64,000 nt of DNA from Pseudocolwellia sp048296855. GTDB taxonomy: Bacteria > Pseudomonadota > Gammaproteobacteria > Enterobacterales > Alteromonadaceae. The position numbers and the translations under genes were made by a program. Below are positions 8,626-17,596 of this stretch, in pieces. Location of the stretch: NCBI GenBank assembly GCA_048296855.1, contig CP182631.1. The stretch is one strand, 5' to 3'. The first letter of the stretch is position 1. The number at the start of each line of letters is the position of its first letter. The notes beneath the pieces are model-generated. The model searched no databases. It worked only from the letters and a program-made list of their open reading frames with translations, and was not told where the DNA came from.

Positions 8626-8860
8626 GCTAACCTCAGCTCGGGATAAGCAAAGTTACTCAACAAGCTATTTTTATGTCTAACTTCGTTGAATTTATTACTA
8701 ATAGCCAGCTATTAGATAGAAAAATTCGCCTTGTTATACACAAAAACATCAATGTTGAGAGACTAATATAGCTTAAGAAAATAACGATATATATTAAATT
8801 GTTGTTAAGTAATAGTTTTAATTCATTCGCTAACATTCATTAACCCGAGTTGAGGTTAGC
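8626..8860. mobile_element. MITE-like element with 21-bp terminal inverted repeats
   Basis: The left end GCTAACCTCAGCTCGGGATAA (8626-8646) pairs with the right end at 8840-8860 in 19 of 21 positions. No ORF lies inside. The interior shares a patchy order of motifs with 58788-58983 (AGCTATTTTT, TAACTTC, AATAG..CTATT, GCCTT), so both look like divergent members of one non-autonomous family. No clear target-site duplication and no matching transposase in the window. Confidence 0.6.
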
Positions 8861-8970
8861 TAAATTTTAAGCAAAAAAAAGCGTTTACTTAAAAAAGTAA
8901 ACGCACTATAAAACATGAAATACTAAGGGGAAATAAAAGTCTCTCGTATAGTAAGAGCATAACAATTCAA
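8843..8970 (-). repeat. Direct-repeat cassette, copy 2
   Basis: Second copy of the cassette at 7557-7700, overlapping the right end of the MITE-like element. The conserved block CTCTCGTATAGTAAGAGCA is at 8941-8959. Length changes occur mainly between the ACTAAGGG and CTCTCG blocks. Confidence 0.75.
8873..8959 (-). ncRNA. Putative small RNA, copy 2 / pilin 3' terminator (minus strand)
   Basis: Same layout as copy 1: TACTATACGAGAGAC box, about 60 bases, then the perfect stem GCGTTTACTT/AAGTAAACGC (8881-8904) followed on the minus strand by eight T. Because it lies just after the pilin stop at 9002, it may alternatively serve as that gene's terminator or be processed from its 3' UTR. The presence of a second copy without an upstream gene favours an independent RNA. 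Confidence 0.45.
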
Positions 8971-9001
8971 TTAAGTTCATTTCTTTTTAAATTATTTTTA
9001 A

Positions 9002-9544
9002 TTAACAACCTGTATTAACCGTTGTTAATACAGGTTCACCTAAAGCTTTCCAGTGATATTCAAAATAACAGTTAGTGGCTTTAACTTCATCTTGAGTGGG
9101 TTGGTCTTTAGAAAGTACATTTCTCGGAGCAGCCGCAACAGCATAACTACCATTTAATACATAAATACGGTATGCCCAATCGTTAACATTCAGGCCAGCT
9201 CCTTCGAATATTTCAGGGGGCGAAGTATAATCAGCAGAAAAACTAGTTGCTGTCGCCATTGCTGCCCACGGCTGATAATTACTGCCTTTTACACCTGAAA
9301 ACTCAACTACATCCTCAAAACTGCTTCTTGATGTAATTGTTTTAGTTTTAAATAAAGAAACTGAAGATTTAATTGCTCCTACAGCACCTTTTATAATAGC
9401 GGTATTAGCATCTGATGTTAGATTAATAAATTTAGGGAATGCTGTAACAGACAAGATACCTAAAATAACAATAACAACAACGAGCTCAATTAAAGTAAAA
9501 CCTGTATTATCCGATGGCAATAAATTACTTTTTATTGTATTCAT
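9002..9544 (-). CDS. Type IV prepilin, MSHA-like
   Basis: 180 aa. A hydrophilic leader ends in a Gly before FTLIELVVVIVILGILSVTAFPKF, the classic prepilin peptidase site with Glu at +5, and the F-P-K-F/N-L pattern resembles MSHA pilins. The globular part ends with two Cys (TNCYFEYHW, VNTGC) that could form the D-loop disulfide. It stands alone: no msh/pil assembly genes are near, so it must use machinery encoded elsewhere. The neighbouring phosphorelay with c-di-GMP output is a plausible regulatory partner (inference only). Confidence 0.85.
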   Translation of the reverse strand: MNTIKSNLLPSDNTGFTLIELVVVIVILGILSVTAFPKFINLTSDANTAIIKGAVGAIKSSVSLFKTKTITSRSSFEDVVEFSGVKGSNYQPWAAMATATSFSADYTSPPEIFEGAGLNVNDWAYRIYVLNGSYAVAAAPRNVLSKDQPTQDEVKATNCYFEYHWKALGEPVLTTVNTGC

Positions 9545-9595
9545 TAATATCTTCTCTTTTTAAAAGCCACTATTTTCCCTATTCAAATAATAGCT

Positions 9596-9640
9596 TATAT
9601 ACCCGTTATCATTCAACATACTGTTCCACTGAAAGCTAAA
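9596..9640. repeat. TATACCCGTTA-family repeat end (short copy)
   Basis: TATATACCCGTTATCATTCA matches the left end of the copy at 28654; the similarity fades afterwards. It lies in the pilin/kinase divergent region. Confidence 0.45.
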
Positions 9641-9717
9641 AACACCTTTATACCCAAAGAATATCGCTATTTGTGATCCTCCATACTAAACTAAATTCAT
9701 AATAATCATTAAAAATA

Positions 9718-12700
9718 ATGTTTTTGGGACTGAATGTGTTAGGTAAATACAAATTAGGTTTACGATTTAAGGTGGCTTTTGCGTTAAATACGTTGTTATT
9801 TATATCTTTATTTACAACAGGTTACACTAGCTATCAACAGTCACAAAAAATTGCCGAAAATAAAGCGATTGAAGTACAACAAAGCCAACTAAAACTACTC
9901 AAACTTAAAATAAAATCAGCATTAAATGAACATCAAAATATTTTAATGTCGTTACGTGATACACCTCCAATACAAGCAATTATTGATGCTATTAACAATA
10001 ACGGTACAGACTCTAAAAGTAATGAATCTTTAAAAGTATGGCAGCAGCGGCTTAATACCATATTTTTTTCCTTTGTAAATAATCACTCACAATATCTTCA
10101 AATTCGTTATATAAAAAGTAACGGTGAAGAATTAGTGAGGGTGGAAAGAAAAGCCAATAATCGCATTAACATCGCAAGCCAGGGTGAATTACAAAACAAA
10201 TCGACTGAAAAATACGTTGTGGAAACCATAAAAATGCTTCCTGGGCAGGTTTATTATTCTGATGTAAACCTCAATAAAGAATACGGTAAAATTCAAATCC
10301 CGCATGTTCCTGTACTACGTATAGCCACGCCTGTGCACAATGCTTTAGGAGAAGTTAAAGCACTAGTAATCATTAACCTATCTACAGACGTATTATTCAA
10401 TAATGTGGTTTCAACTGACCACGGCATACGTAGCTATATTGTGGATCAATCGGGAAATTACATTAAGCATAAAGATAAAAGTAAATCATTTGCTAAAGAA
10501 CAAGGGCTTGATTACAACTTTTACGATGTAGAACCACAATGGGCAGAGCAAACAAAAAACAATGAAGAATTAATGCAATTAGCTAAAAATTCAACTGAAC
10601 TTTTTGGTTTTCAGAAAATATTCTTTGCTCCTTATGATCATGACCGATATTGGCTATTAGCGATACACATTCCCGAAGAGATTGTTTTTTCTGAAATCAA
10701 GCAAGCGCTTGATCGTATGATACTTATACATATATTTATTGCTATTTTATCTGTAATCCTTATTTTCTGGTTTGTCTCCAAAAAAATTCTCTACCCTATA
10801 TTAACGTTAGCCAGTAGCGCAAAAAAATTACATCACGGTGATTTATCAATACGCCTTGATCCTAAGTCAGTAAAAGATGAATTTAGATTACTATATTATT
10901 TAATGAACAACTTTGCTGAAAACCAACAAAACAGTACCTTAAAATTAGAGCAAAAAATTGCCGCGCAAAACAAAAGACTCTCTGCGGTTATTGATAATGT
11001 AGTAGATGCTATTATTACCATTGATGCCTATGGAAAAATAGAATCATTTAATCGCGCAGCCACAACTATTTTTGGTTACTCTGAAGATGAAGTAATAGGC
11101 AAAAATGTAAAGATGCTTATGCCTGATCCCTATCAAAAAGAACATGACGGTTATCTTGCACACCATAATAAAACTGGTGAAAAGAAAATCATAGGTATTG
11201 GTCGTGAAGTCACAGGCAAAAGAAAAAACAATAGTACTTTCCCCATGGAATTAGCAGTTAGTGAAGTTTCATTAGATGATACTAAGTACTTTGTTGGTAT
11301 TGTGCGAGATATCACTGAACGTAAGCGCATTGAGCTTATGCAAAAAGAATTTATTTCTACTGTAAGTCATGAACTACGCACCCCACTAACCTCAATCAGT
11401 GGTTCACTCGGCTTAATGCTTGGCGGTGTAACGGGTGAGTTACCTGAGAAAGCCAAAGAACTACTGGTTATTGCTAATAATAATAGCGAAAATTTAATAC
11501 ACCTGATTAACGATATTTTAGATATTGAAAAAATGTCAGCGGGAAAAATGTCATTTGATCTAAATGTAACCGATATAACTCCCGTAATTCTCAATGCAAT
11601 TGAAGCGAATAAAGGTTACGGAGAAAAACTGAATGTATCATTTACATTCAGTTCAACACTTACAGCTCCATTGATGGTCAATATTGATGAAAAGCGTATT
11701 GAGCAAGTTATGTCTAATTTACTCTCAAATGCTGCCAAGTATTCACCGACTCATGAAGTGGTAACGATTACGCTAGAAGTTATTGCAGATGAAGTGCATA
11801 TTTCAGTACATGATCAAGGAAAAGGCATACCCAAAGCATTTAGAACACATATATTCGATAAGTTTTCACAAGCCGATAGCTCAGACACTCGCCAAAAAGG
11901 TGGCACTGGATTAGGACTACACATCACTAAAGCCATTGTTAATGAACATAATGGACGAATTGATTTTAGCTGTGATAAAGGTAATGGGACAACGTTTAGA
12001 TTCACGCTTCCTGTATACAAAGAAGCACCGCTAATGGCTGATAACAATGAAATTATAAATCAAAAAGCATTAATTTTGATTATTGAAGACAATATCGATA
12101 TTGCTCGCCTATTAAGCATGATGATCAAAGATGCAGGCTATAATTGTCACCATGCTTATGACTATCAACAAGCAAAAGACCTCATCGCGACCAATCAATA
12201 CGATGCAGTCACCTTAGATCTTATTATTCCGGGTGGCAACGGGCTTACCCTATTGAAAGAGCTACGCAGTAAAGAAGAAACAAGACAGTTACCCGTTATT
12301 ATCGTTGCGTCACCTAATGAAGATAGCGATAAAGTTAAAGCAGGCGACAGTATAGAACTTGTAGATTGGCTAGAAAAACCAATACAACCTGAGCAATTGG
12401 TTAAATCAATTCGAACAAGTTTAGCCATTGAAAAACAACAAAAACATCATATTTTACATGTTGAAGATAATTCAGATATCATCACAATTGTGAACTCTCT
12501 ACTGATCGATAATTATCAAATAAAACAAGCACCAACTTTAGCTGAAGCAAAGCAATTAATTGCACAAGAAAAGTTCGATTTAATATTACTTGATATAGGC
12601 TTACCTGACGGTTCAGGCTTAGACTTATTACACCAGTTAAATGATAACGATAAAAATATTCCTGTGGTGATCTTTTCTGCTCATGATATTCCAGTAAATA

Positions 12701-12825
12701 TTGCTCGTCAGGTTGTAGCAACATTGACTAAATCTAAAACAGACAACAATAAGCTTATTCAAAAAATACATGCTGTTATTCACAGAAAACATGAAAAACA
12801 TGAAAAACATGAAAAGTTGAACTAG
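9718..12825 (+). CDS. Hybrid sensor histidine kinase (periplasmic sensor, HAMP, PAS, HisKA, HATPase, REC, REC)
   Basis: 1035 aa. Membrane segments at about 17-37 and 335-355 enclose a roughly 300-residue periplasmic dCache-like sensor. Then come HAMP, a coiled linker, a PAS domain (IDNVVDAIITIDAYG to YFVGIVRDITERK), HisKA (FISTVSHELRTPLTS), an ATPase domain (LSNAAKYSP, VHDQGKGIP, GGTGLGLHI) and two receivers (phospho-Asp in VTLDLIIPGG and ILLDIGLPDG). The protein ends in three HEK repeats from a 9-bp tandem repeat. No Shine-Dalgarno precedes ATG 9718; a GTG at 9736 behind GGGA is an alternative start. It heads a three-gene unit with 12837 and 13225. Signal unknown. Confidence 0.9.
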   Translation: MFLGLNVLGKYKLGLRFKVAFALNTLLFISLFTTGYTSYQQSQKIAENKAIEVQQSQLKLLKLKIKSALNEHQNILMSLRDTPPIQAIIDAINNNGTDSKSNESLKVWQQRLNTIFFSFVNNHSQYLQIRYIKSNGEELVRVERKANNRINIASQGELQNKSTEKYVVETIKMLPGQVYYSDVNLNKEYGKIQIPHVPVLRIATPVHNALGEVKALVIINLSTDVLFNNVVSTDHGIRSYIVDQSGNYIKHKDKSKSFAKEQGLDYNFYDVEPQWAEQTKNNEELMQLAKNSTELFGFQKIFFAPYDHDRYWLLAIHIPEEIVFSEIKQALDRMILIHIFIAILSVILIFWFVSKKILYPILTLASSAKKLHHGDLSIRLDPKSVKDEFRLLYYLMNNFAENQQNSTLKLEQKIAAQNKRLSAVIDNVVDAIITIDAYGKIESFNRAATTIFGYSEDEVIGKNVKMLMPDPYQKEHDGYLAHHNKTGEKKIIGIGREVTGKRKNNSTFPMELAVSEVSLDDTKYFVGIVRDITERKRIELMQKEFISTVSHELRTPLTSISGSLGLMLGGVTGELPEKAKELLVIANNNSENLIHLINDILDIEKMSAGKMSFDLNVTDITPVILNAIEANKGYGEKLNVSFTFSSTLTAPLMVNIDEKRIEQVMSNLLSNAAKYSPTHEVVTITLEVIADEVHISVHDQGKGIPKAFRTHIFDKFSQADSSDTRQKGGTGLGLHITKAIVNEHNGRIDFSCDKGNGTTFRFTLPVYKEAPLMADNNEIINQKALILIIEDNIDIARLLSMMIKDAGYNCHHAYDYQQAKDLIATNQYDAVTLDLIIPGGNGLTLLKELRSKEETRQLPVIIVASPNEDSDKVKAGDSIELVDWLEKPIQPEQLVKSIRTSLAIEKQQKHHILHVEDNSDIITIVNSLLIDNYQIKQAPTLAEAKQLIAQEKFDLILLDIGLPDGSGLDLLHQLNDNDKNIPVVIFSAHDIPVNIARQVVATLTKSKTDNNKLIQKIHAVIHRKHEKHEKHEKLN

Positions 12826-12836
12826 GATTAATAACT

Positions 12837-13235
12837 ATGCAAGAACTTATTCGAATTCTTTATGCTGAAGATCAAGTCGATATCCAACAAGTGGCTACGC
12901 TAGCACTGGAAACTGTCGGTGGTTTAACCCTAAAAACATGTAACACGGGTTTAGAAGCTGTTGATGCTATTCACCCTTTTAAGCCACAGTTACTTCTTTT
13001 TGATGTAATGATGCCCGATATGGATGGTCCAACGGCTTTAGCAAGAATTCGTGAAATTGATCAATATAAAAATATCCCAGCCATTTTTATGACAGCTAAA
13101 GTACAGAGTAAAGAAATACAAAACTATCTTGATATGGGCGCACTTGCTGTTATAGCAAAACCTTTTGATCCTATGACTCTTGCCAATCAAATTAAAGAAA
13201 TATGGCAACGGAACCAGCAATTACATGACACCTAA
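12837..13235 (+). CDS. CheY-like response regulator
   Basis: 132-residue receiver only: acidic pair in LYAEDQVD, phospho-Asp in LLFDVMMPDMDG, Thr in IFMTAK, Lys in VIAKPFDP. AGGA lies about nine bases before the ATG. It is 11 nt after the hybrid kinase and overlaps the next gene by 11 nt, so the three are translationally linked. It probably shuttles phosphate or acts by protein contact. Confidence 0.9.
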   Translation: MQELIRILYAEDQVDIQQVATLALETVGGLTLKTCNTGLEAVDAIHPFKPQLLLFDVMMPDMDGPTALARIREIDQYKNIPAIFMTAKVQSKEIQNYLDMGALAVIAKPFDPMTLANQIKEIWQRNQQLHDT

Positions 13236-14895
13236 CAACACAATAGACATCCAAGCTGAACTTGAGCAATTAAAATTATCATTTATAGATAAAATTCCTG
13301 CTTATGTTACTGAAATTAAAGATGTTTGGCATTCATTAAAATTATCACCTCAAAATCATGAACAGGCTGAGTTATTGCACCGTTTAGCTCATACATTAAC
13401 GGGTACTGCAGCCACCTTTGAACTAGAGTCCTTAGCTATAGCCGCTAGAGAAATAGAGCAGTTACTACGAAACTTTTCTTCTCCTCCTTCTACAAAACTT
13501 CCTGTAAAAGAAATAGAAATCGTACTTAAAAAACTCTGTGATGCCTCAGCATTAGTAGATAAAAACGCAGTATCTAACCAACCTGTTTATGTTACAGCAG
13601 AAGGTCAACCAATAAGCGTTATTCCTAATGACAGCAATAACCTTATTTATATTATTGATGAGGACAAATACTTCACTCACACTATAAAGTTACAAATACA
13701 AGCTTTTGGTTATCAGGTAGAAACGTTTAACTGTATAAATTTATTTAAACACGCACTCAAACATCAAGACCCTACAGCGGTGATCATGGATGCAATGTTT
13801 GATAACACTAAAACAGCAGGCATTGATTATATAGCTGAAATTAATAGTGAGCGTGAAATACCTCTACAAACCATTTTTATTACAGAGAGTAATGATCTAA
13901 AAACACGTTTAAGTGCAGTACGCGCCAATGGCTTTGCTTATTTTACCAAACCCGTACTAATAACATCATTAGTAAGTGCACTCGACAAGATCAGTTATAA
14001 AGTGCAAGAGAGTCCTTACCGAGTATTAATCGTTGATGATTCACCAACACAAACTGAATACGCCGCGCTAACATTGCAACAAGCAGGCATGAAAACTCGC
14101 GAAGTAAACGATCCCTTTCTATTACTAGATGCATTAAATGAGTTTTCACCTGATATTATCCTCATGGATATATACATGCCTAAATGTACGGGAATTGAAT
14201 TAAGCCAAGTGATACGCCAAATGGAAAACTATATGAGTACGCCTATCATGTTTGTGTCTTCTGAAGATAATTTAGGCAAAAAACTCGGGGCGTTAAGCAT
14301 AGGTGGCGATGACTTTTTGACAAAACCCGTTAAACCTTGGCATTTAGTTTCAGTTGTTTCTAACCGAGCACTACGCGCACGATTAATGCGAAGACTTGCT
14401 GAAACCGATGGCCTCACAGGGTTACTCAATCATACTAAAAGTAAAGAGTGTTTAAAAAATGAGTTAGATCGAGCAAAACGCGATAACACTCCCCTTTCTT
14501 TTGCCATGTTAGATTTAGATTTTTTTAAAACAATTAATGACAATTATGGGCACCCCGCTGGTGATCGCGTATTAAAAAGCATCTCAAATATATTTAAACA
14601 ACGTTTACGTAAATACGATATTGTTGGCCGTTATGGCGGTGAAGAATTTATTGTTATTTTACCTAATACTGACGCAAAAACAGCAGAAGCTATTATTAAT
14701 ACTTTAAGAACACGTTTCAGTGAACTTACCCATTACAGTAAAGATAAAGAATTTCAATGTACTTTTAGTGGGGGAATTGCTGCTTTTCCTGATTTTGATA
14801 GCGAAAAATCGATTAGTAACGCAGCAGACCAAGCCCTTTATCAAGCAAAACAAATAGGACGAAATCAGGTAGTCATAGCAAAGAAAAAAGAATGA
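13225..14895 (+). CDS. Hpt-REC-REC-GGDEF diguanylate cyclase
   Basis: 556 aa from ATG 13225, preferred over the ATG at 13180, which lies deep inside the preceding gene. Residues 1-110 are an Hpt domain (LHRLAHTLTGTAATF, with the phospho-His). A receiver follows with Asp in VIMDAMF and Lys in FTKPV, then a second receiver (LIVDDSP, ILMDIYMPKCTG, FVSSED, LTKPVK). The GGDEF domain has active site RYGGEEF and an I-site RKYD five residues before it, so it should make c-di-GMP under product inhibition. With the hybrid kinase upstream this completes a His-Asp-His-Asp relay on two polypeptides ending in c-di-GMP. Confidence 0.9.
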   Translation: MTPNNTIDIQAELEQLKLSFIDKIPAYVTEIKDVWHSLKLSPQNHEQAELLHRLAHTLTGTAATFELESLAIAAREIEQLLRNFSSPPSTKLPVKEIEIVLKKLCDASALVDKNAVSNQPVYVTAEGQPISVIPNDSNNLIYIIDEDKYFTHTIKLQIQAFGYQVETFNCINLFKHALKHQDPTAVIMDAMFDNTKTAGIDYIAEINSEREIPLQTIFITESNDLKTRLSAVRANGFAYFTKPVLITSLVSALDKISYKVQESPYRVLIVDDSPTQTEYAALTLQQAGMKTREVNDPFLLLDALNEFSPDIILMDIYMPKCTGIELSQVIRQMENYMSTPIMFVSSEDNLGKKLGALSIGGDDFLTKPVKPWHLVSVVSNRALRARLMRRLAETDGLTGLLNHTKSKECLKNELDRAKRDNTPLSFAMLDLDFFKTINDNYGHPAGDRVLKSISNIFKQRLRKYDIVGRYGGEEFIVILPNTDAKTAEAIINTLRTRFSELTHYSKDKEFQCTFSGGIAAFPDFDSEKSISNAADQALYQAKQIGRNQVVIAKKKE

Positions 14896-14908
14896 ATTAA
14901 CCTGAGTT

Positions 14909-14963
14909 CTGGAAGGTAAAGCGCTCATTCTAATAAGAATTGATAAGGTACAAATACCTTCCC
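14909..14963. terminator. Possible terminator/hairpin between convergent genes
   Basis: GGAAGGTA and TACCTTCC pair around an inner hairpin ATTCT-AATA-AGAAT, followed by CTTTATTT. It sits between the ends of the convergent diguanylate cyclase and GDT1-family genes. The T run is weak. Confidence 0.4.
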
Positions 14964-14987
14964 TTTATTTCATTGTTAACCTTATTT

Positions 14988-15260
14988 TTATGCTTTATAT
15001 AATGTAAAAACGCCTATAACAATAAAACCAATACCTGCAGCATAATGAAGGTATTTTTCATTAATATACTCTGACATTAAACTCCCCGCTAAAACACCAA
15101 TAGCTGAAGCCACAATTAAAGCTGCTGATGCTGCCAAAAATACCGTATATTTACTCACTTCTTTATCTGCTGCAAAAAGCATTGTCGCTAATTGAGTTTT
15201 ATCACCAAGCTCGGCAATAAACACCGATGCAAAAATTGTTAAAAATATCTTCCAATCCAT
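14988..15260 (-). CDS. GDT1/UPF0016 family membrane protein (cation exporter type)
   Basis: 90-residue membrane protein with one copy of the signature motif ELGDKTQLAT and about three helices. The family (TMEM165/Gdt1, bacterial MneA) moves Mn2+ or Ca2+; bacterial members are either fused doubles or short single-repeat forms that pair up. No second short copy is adjacent, so this one presumably homo-oligomerises. The role in Mn2+ export is by family only. Confidence 0.82.
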   Translation of the reverse strand: MDWKIFLTIFASVFIAELGDKTQLATMLFAADKEVSKYTVFLAASAALIVASAIGVLAGSLMSEYINEKYLHYAAGIGFIVIGVFTLYKA

Positions 15261-15406
15261 ACCTAAATAAAACCTGTAAAATTAAAATCGCAATAATACC
15301 AGTTTTTCGCATGAGTTGATCTGTTTTATACAAAAGCTCATTTGTATATTAAGCGCCAGCAGACCACTAGCGCACAATATTTGTTATGAAAAATAAAGAA
15401 CAAGTA

Positions 15407-17356
15407 TTACCGAATTAAATGTAAAAAGTGTCTATGTTTGTGGTATTGGTCAATAATATTGTCGATCACTGCCGTTTTCGACCATCCCATAATATCGTAG
15501 TCTTGACCACCTTCAACTAAATGAACTTCAACACGGTAATAACTTTGTTCGTCGTCATCGTCTTCAGTAACAAAATCAGGTTGCGAATATTTTCGAGCAA
15601 CAACACGATAAATAAATTCTTGTTCCTCACCGTGATCAACAATCAGGCTCAAACCATCGTTATCTGAAATTTTTACATTAATTTGGCTTTCTTGTAATTC
15701 CTTAGTTACTAGTTCAAAAGCAGGTAATACCGTCTGGTTAATAAATTTATTCGCGTTAGCTTTGTTTGGAAAATCAACAATATTTTTTAATCGCATTCGC
15801 CAGTTATCATCACCTCCACCACTAGACTGAGGCAGCGTTGTTACGAGTTGGCTTTCTTGTTTAAAGGCTTCCACCCTCAGTGCTTTAATCAGGCCAATAA
15901 TGGCAAGTATTAGCACAATAGCAAAAGGTAAAGCGCTTGCGATTGTCATGGTTTGTAAAGCATTAAGACCACCCACTAATAATAATATGGCAGCAACCAC
16001 ACCAATACCCACAGCCCAATAAACTCGTTGCCATAATGGCGTGTCATTTTTACCATACGAACACAGCATATCAACAACCATAGCGCCAGAATCACATGAC
16101 GTGACAAAAAATATCACGATCATTAACACACTAAGAAAAGACAATACGGAGGTAAAAGGGAAGTTTTCAAGGAAAACAAATAACGCGACTGATGAATCTT
16201 TACTGACCATGTCACCTAAAGCGACAACGCCTTGGTTATACACTAAATCAATAGCGCTATTTCCAAAAATAGTCATCCATAATAAGGTAAACAATGTGGG
16301 TATAAACATAACCCCTAAAATAAATTCTCTAATCGTACGGCCGCGAGATATTCTGGCAATAAATAATCCTACAAAAGGCGCCCATGCAAGCCACCAGCCC
16401 CAATAAAATATTGTCCATCCTCCTATCCAATTTGTTTTCTTGTAAGCAAAAAGGTTAAAAGTGTTATGCACAATATCCGATAAATAATCGCCCACATTTT
16501 GTAAATAGGCTTGTAATAAAAATACCGTTGGACCTAATACAAAAATGAGTACTAACAAACCTACAGCTAAAGCCATGTTAGTTTCAGAGAGTATTTTAAT
16601 ACCTTTATCTAATCCTGTAGCAACCGAGGCCACCGCAAGTGCAGTTATCACACACATAATAATGATTTGATTGGTTACTGAAACATCGATATCAAACAAA
16701 TAACTAAAACCAGCATTAACTTGTGACGCTCCTAAACCAAGCGAAGTTGCAACACCAAACACCGTACTAACTACAGCAAAAACATCCACTAAATGACCTG
16801 GCCATTGATAAATTCGCTCCCCTATTAAAGGATATAACGCCGAACGTAAGGTTAAAGGTAAATTATGTCGAAAACTAAAGTAGGCCAGCACCAAAGCTAC
16901 AATGGTATATATAGCCCATGCATGAAGACCCCAATGGAAAAAAGTCATCTTCATAGCTTCTTGAACAGCTTCAACCGTACCCGCTTCAGCCGTAGGTGGA
17001 GACAAAAAATGCATTAAAGGTTCAGCGACCCCAAAAAACATTAAACCTATTCCCATACCTGCTGCAAAAAGCATAGAAAGCCAAGTAACTAATGAGTAAT
17101 CAGGTAATGAATGATCTGGCCCTAATCGAATATCTCCATAACGAGAAAAACCTAAAAAAATCACAAAAAAGAAAATGAAGGCCACGGTAAAAACATAAAA
17201 CCAGCTGCCATTATCAACAATACTGGTTTGCATAAGTGCAAATAAACTTTGTGCTTCTTTAGGTAGTACAACGGTATAAAGCAAAAGCGCGACAATAATG
17301 AATGAGGCACTAAAAAACACAGTTTTATTTAGTTGACTCTTAACAGATGTAGACAA
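15407..17356 (-). CDS. BCCT-family transporter (choline/glycine betaine/carnitine type)
   Basis: 649 aa, twelve hydrophobic segments, then a C-terminal cytoplasmic tail of about 130 residues. Family hallmarks: FGVAEPLMHF, the HWGLHAWAIY segment, GVATSLGLGASQVNAG, and the Trp-rich WTIFYWGWWLAWAPFVGLF. Import is driven by Na+ or H+. The long tail resembles BetT, in which it senses osmolality. No bet genes are adjacent. The start is TTG at 17356 behind AGGGG. Substrate choice cannot be settled from sequence alone. Confidence 0.9.
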   Translation of the reverse strand: MSTSVKSQLNKTVFFSASFIIVALLLYTVVLPKEAQSLFALMQTSIVDNGSWFYVFTVAFIFFFVIFLGFSRYGDIRLGPDHSLPDYSLVTWLSMLFAAGMGIGLMFFGVAEPLMHFLSPPTAEAGTVEAVQEAMKMTFFHWGLHAWAIYTIVALVLAYFSFRHNLPLTLRSALYPLIGERIYQWPGHLVDVFAVVSTVFGVATSLGLGASQVNAGFSYLFDIDVSVTNQIIIMCVITALAVASVATGLDKGIKILSETNMALAVGLLVLIFVLGPTVFLLQAYLQNVGDYLSDIVHNTFNLFAYKKTNWIGGWTIFYWGWWLAWAPFVGLFIARISRGRTIREFILGVMFIPTLFTLLWMTIFGNSAIDLVYNQGVVALGDMVSKDSSVALFVFLENFPFTSVLSFLSVLMIVIFFVTSCDSGAMVVDMLCSYGKNDTPLWQRVYWAVGIGVVAAILLLVGGLNALQTMTIASALPFAIVLILAIIGLIKALRVEAFKQESQLVTTLPQSSGGGDDNWRMRLKNIVDFPNKANANKFINQTVLPAFELVTKELQESQINVKISDNDGLSLIVDHGEEQEFIYRVVARKYSQPDFVTEDDDDEQSYYRVEVHLVEGGQDYDIMGWSKTAVIDNIIDQYHKHRHFLHLIR

Positions 17357-17596
17357 TACTTTCCCCTAAAATTAATTTGTATTGATATCACATTGATTAA
17401 TAACAATCTGTAAATAATAACACATATTGCAAGCTCTCAAAATACAACAAAGTATAAAAACAAGAAGAAATAAGCTAATAACATATACTTATTAAAAACA
17501 GATTATTACATGTTAAGCTATAATAGAGCTCAAATATAATTAGCACTCTAATCATATCAGCTCGAATTATTATTAAAACATTAAGGGATAATCAAT

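Noticed and set aside
13180..13224. Earlier ATG for the Hpt-GGDEF protein
   Set aside because: Would add 15 residues coded deep in the preceding regulator gene; ATG 13225 gives a normal Hpt start.
16041..16406. 121-codon ORF antisense to the BCCT transporter
   Set aside because: Mirror of a strongly conserved membrane-protein gene; no ribosome site or family resemblance.
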